Source: CBDBKL01 sp965206675
GTDB lineage: Bacteria; Bdellovibrionota; Bdellovibrionia; Bdellovibrionales; JAKFYE01
Direction of reading: 5' to 3'
NCBI GenBank assembly: GCA_965206675.1
Contig: CBDBKL010000006.1
Coordinates: 275,734-339,733, forward strand
Length of the DNA: 64,000 nt
The position numbers and the translations under genes are program-made. A model generated the notes under the pieces. That model did no database searches. It was not told the origin of the DNA and saw nothing but the letters and a program-made list of their open reading frames with translations. Below are positions 61,428-64,000 of the stretch, piece by piece (positions within the stretch are counted from its first letter, which is position 1; every line of letters begins with the position of its first letter).

Positions 61428-62816
61428 ATGAAATTCATCTTTGTACTACTTTTTCTCTTTCCAACCTCAGGTCTTACAGAGATCGTTGATGTCACCATCA
61501 GAGGGGCCTCTAGGGTAGACAGAACAGGTACACCTATTGTTATCTATGCTGGAACAGCCGGAGATGCTTCTCAATATATTGAAAACGGTGATGGAACTGT
61601 AGATAATTGCATCTCAAGAAATGTACTTAGAGCTTGCAACCAAAGACGCATACTTTCTAAAAACGATTTAGAGATCCAATTCCGTTCTACGTCACATAGG
61701 GGAGAAGCTGTTATTGCCGATGAAGATGGAGTGCCTATAAGAAATGATTCTACAAGAAATTTCTCTACTAATGAGCGAGCTATAGTTACAGTCACATGGC
61801 ATGACATCTGTAATGCTATGGATCCCAGTCAAAGATTTTGTCAAACATATAGCAATAATCAAAATCAAAAATTTGATGAAACAAAAACATTCTATATAGG
61901 AATCAATGCAGAAAATGAAGAAAACCCCAATGATAACGAGTTAGATACCAATGATGATAGGCTACAAATACAAATCAAAGTTCAAAGTACAATGGAGGAT
62001 GTTGTCAATAGATGCCCTGATCCAGATACGGAAAGCCAATTCGCAGGTGGTAATGGAGTTTGTGATTTCACTATCTTCCCCGGCGATGGCAAAGTCTATT
62101 TACAAAACATTCAAGTTCACAATGACTTTCCTAACTCTACAAATGGCATTCAATTTGAGAATGTTCTTCTGTTTTTAGAACCTACACAAAACGGATCATG
62201 TGCCAATGCTTCATCTATCACAAATAGTTCACCATTTAGTAAACAAGCCATCGAAACAGATAATGAAACTCATAATATAAGAAACAACAGCTTTGAAAAG
62301 TTTATTTACAATAATAATAATGAGTACCTCATCAGGAATGATACAGAATATGTCTTCAAAGTCGCCGTTGAGGATCAAGCTGGAAACATTGGACTTTTTA
62401 CTCATGATGACCTCTGTAAAGATGGAGACATTCGTAATAGTCACATTCAAACCCCCTCCCTTGTTTATGGTGCCTTGCCCAAAGATCTTAAATGTTTTAT
62501 TGCAACAGCAACCTATGGATCTGTTTTTGAGAAACACGTTACACTGCTTCGACTTTTCAGAGATAAAATTTTAAATCAAACGCAATGGGGACAACAATTC
62601 ATACAATTTTATTACAAAACCAGTCCTCCTCTAGCACAATTGATTCGTAACTCTGAAATACTAAAAACCCTTTTTAAACTGCTTCTTACTCCTATACTTA
62701 TCTTTGCTTGGCTTTCTTTAAAAATCGGCATAGCTCAAGCAACTTGCTGCCTACTTTTATTTTTCTTAACACTTTTCAAAATCACTTCTATGTTAAAGGT
62801 TCGCCAACGCCTATGA
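61428..62816 (+). CDS. Exported protein with CFI-box-CTERM domain
   Basis: The product has 462 residues with a signal peptide (1-18, MKFIFVLLFLFPTSGLT). The middle is beta-rich and acidic/Asn-rich, with cysteines in 'DNCISRNVLRACNQRR' and 'HDICNAMDPSQRFCQ', suggesting disulfides. The C-terminal region has the CFI-box: 'KCFIATATYGSVFEKHVTLL' followed by 'FRDKIL' and a C-terminal hydrophobic helix pair (~420-450). This C-terminal motif is a known family of unclear sorting or anchoring role. The stop shares ATGA with the next gene, so the two may work together at the surface. Confidence 0.75.
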   Translation: MKFIFVLLFLFPTSGLTEIVDVTIRGASRVDRTGTPIVIYAGTAGDASQYIENGDGTVDNCISRNVLRACNQRRILSKNDLEIQFRSTSHRGEAVIADEDGVPIRNDSTRNFSTNERAIVTVTWHDICNAMDPSQRFCQTYSNNQNQKFDETKTFYIGINAENEENPNDNELDTNDDRLQIQIKVQSTMEDVVNRCPDPDTESQFAGGNGVCDFTIFPGDGKVYLQNIQVHNDFPNSTNGIQFENVLLFLEPTQNGSCANASSITNSSPFSKQAIETDNETHNIRNNSFEKFIYNNNNEYLIRNDTEYVFKVAVEDQAGNIGLFTHDDLCKDGDIRNSHIQTPSLVYGALPKDLKCFIATATYGSVFEKHVTLLRLFRDKILNQTQWGQQFIQFYYKTSPPLAQLIRNSEILKTLFKLLLTPILIFAWLSLKIGIAQATCCLLLFFLTLFKITSMLKVRQRL

Positions 62817-63668
62817 AAAATACAAAACAGTTACTATTTGTGAACGATATAAAAACGCTGCTACGGTCAGTTCTATTCTTAGCTGTCGGAATATTTTTTG
62901 GATCTGTTGTTTATGCCGTTCCAAAAGGCCAAACTGAAACCATTAACTACAAACCCGATGGCTTGTTTAAAATAAAAAAAGATGGATCATGGTTGTACAA
63001 GACCAAGAAAAGCCCTCAACGATTTGCTGGTTCACTCCGCATAGGGTCGATATCCTCCCCGATATTAGCTAATACTTCAACAGGAACTCCTATTAACTTT
63101 TCAGAAATCTATCCGGACAGTAACGGGATAGCTTTCCTCTTTGATATAGAATGGCACCTTCTTAAATTCTTTGGACAAGTAGGGCTAAAAGTTGGAAGTG
63201 GCTTTTTCACGACATCTGGAAATGGAGTTTTTGTAAACCCTCCACAAGGATCTAGACAGGCAAATCCCCCACGAGAATTACAAACAAACGAAGGCAATAC
63301 CCGTGCTCAAGAAATTTTTACTTTCTATATGTTTCCCAACAACGTTTCCATCGTGTACAGAGGAAAGTGGTGGAGCAAGCAGCCTATCATTCCCTTTGCT
63401 GAAACAGGAGTGGATTATTATGGATTCTTAGAAACACGAGACGATCTTACTTCACCTAGCCTTGGGGGGAGCCTTAGCAACACACTTTGCTGGAGGTATT
63501 ATATTTCCCTTAGATTGGCTTGATCCCGAATCCGTTACTGTTTTAGATGAAGAACATGGAGTTAACCATATATCACTGATTTTGGAGTACCGAGTTATTG
63601 TAGGATTAAATTCAGAAAAAGACATTTCAGATAATTTCCTTAGCGGAGGCATATATTTGGAATTTTAG
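62813..63668 (+). pseudogene. Outer-membrane-barrel-like protein interrupted by a frameshift at a G6 run
   Basis: ATG 62813 overlaps the preceding stop (ATGA). The leader (~residues 15-38, 'SVLFLAVGIFFGSVVYA') is a signal peptide. The first frame runs to 63523, but after 'LTSPSLGG' its sequence becomes unlike a barrel. The +1 frame continues 'ALATHFAGGIIFPLDWLDP' and 'HISLILEYRVIVGLNSEK', ending at 63668 in the outer-membrane-like terminal residue F. The switch point is six G at 63464-63469; five G would give one ~284-residue beta-rich protein. It could be phase variation, a true inactivation or a sequencing error. Confidence 0.7.
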
Positions 63669-63759
63669 AGCCTATCCAAACTTTGTGATCAAAACGAGCG
63701 AGATTATACTCAGTAAAGACAAAAACAAAAGCCCAGTAAAATTGTACTCACAATGTACT

Positions 63760-64000
63760 TTAGTAAACTTGCTGACATACGTTTCCATCAATAGCACTCC
63801 ATCCTCTACTCTGTAACAACTTTATAACTTCTAGAAATTTAAACTGAGTGGCCTGATCTATTTTTTCTCCTTTATTAATCTTTAGTCTCAAATATAATCC
63901 CTCTCTAACATCCTGTTTCCCCCACCGCCCACTAATGAGATCTAAAGGGGTATTTCCATTTTCATCCATTATATGAACATTCATATCTCTATGTGCAAGA
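63760..64000 (-). CDS. Ankyrin-repeat protein, C-terminal part (N-terminus beyond window)
   Basis: The reading frame is open to the window edge and shows the end of an ankyrin repeat, 'MNVHIMDENGNTPLDLISGR', then a helical region and the tail 'GNVCQQVY'. The single visible cysteine near the end, followed by Tyr, matches the pattern in the other ankyrin proteins. Signal peptide and repeat number cannot be judged. An ATG at 63984 is internal, because ankyrin sequence continues upstream of it (LAHRD). Confidence 0.75.
   Translation of the reverse strand, partial: LAHRDMNVHIMDENGNTPLDLISGRWGKQDVREGLYLRLKINKGEKIDQATQFKFLEVIKLLQSRGWSAIDGNVCQQVY

Overview
The window is AT-rich (estimated by eye at a little under 40% G+C) and densely coded on both strands. 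It looks like chromosome from a Gram-negative, diderm bacterium. Supporting genes are a Pal/CpoB pair, a FadL-like barrel, an RND pump, DsbD, many lipoproteins, and a PBP3/FtsI with a C-terminal PASTA domain, which is common in former Deltaproteobacteria. Gene content resembles Bdellovibrionota and relatives, but that placement is inference. No rRNA, tRNA, CRISPR or transposase gene was found.

Layout. 1-1938: two exported ankyrin-repeat genes on the minus strand (one cut by the window edge) with a 35-codon ORF between them. 1939-5076: an exported Cas4/DUF2779-type nuclease and an Rpn-family nuclease, separated by palindromic repeats. 5100-21589: a long minus-strand dcw cluster, transcribed rsmH-ftsL-ftsI-[three inserted genes]-murE-murF-mraY-murD-ftsW-murG-murC-murB. 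The inserted genes are a DPM1-like glycosyltransferase broken at a ten-G tract, a GT-C-like membrane glycosyltransferase and a metzincin lipoprotein. mraZ, ftsQ, ftsA and ftsZ are not at either end. 21937-32993: housekeeping genes (tdk, hpt, dacB-like, lspA-like, an orphan peptide-binding lipoprotein) mixed with unknown exported proteins. 33167-35864: an ankyrin gene, a lipoprotein, a decayed transglycosylase-like locus and a DEDD exonuclease. 35978-43193: RND pump, dsbD, two unknowns and an RsuA/RluB-type pseudouridine synthase. 43506-47532: four consecutive exported ankyrin genes. 47527-53204: smpB, a DUF502 protein, an outer-membrane protein, rsmA, tsaD, cpoB and pal on the minus strand. 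53320-58616: a three-domain metalloprotease/propeller/barrel protein, an XRE-ImmA plus DUF4411 toxin-antitoxin pair, and an unknown gene. 58950-61409: a lipid/lysine set (DGK1-like kinase, pssA, asd). 61428-64000: a CFI-box surface protein, a frameshifted outer-membrane-like gene and the end of another ankyrin gene.

The most interesting signals are these. (1) A G10 homopolymer breaks the glycosyltransferase inside the dcw cluster, which suggests an ON/OFF (phase-variable) surface-glycosylation module. (2) Nearly all exported ankyrin/Sel1 proteins share a short C-terminal tail with one cysteine followed closely by an aromatic residue. (3) Two families of roughly 120-130 bp palindromic intergenic repeats lie mostly right after stop codons. 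(4) A GTCCG-N5-CGGAC palindrome lies upstream of accessory loci. Single-gene oddities include an exported nuclease, a serine-protease fold without its catalytic His and Ser, an LspA-HAMP fusion and a probable ATT start codon for rsmH.
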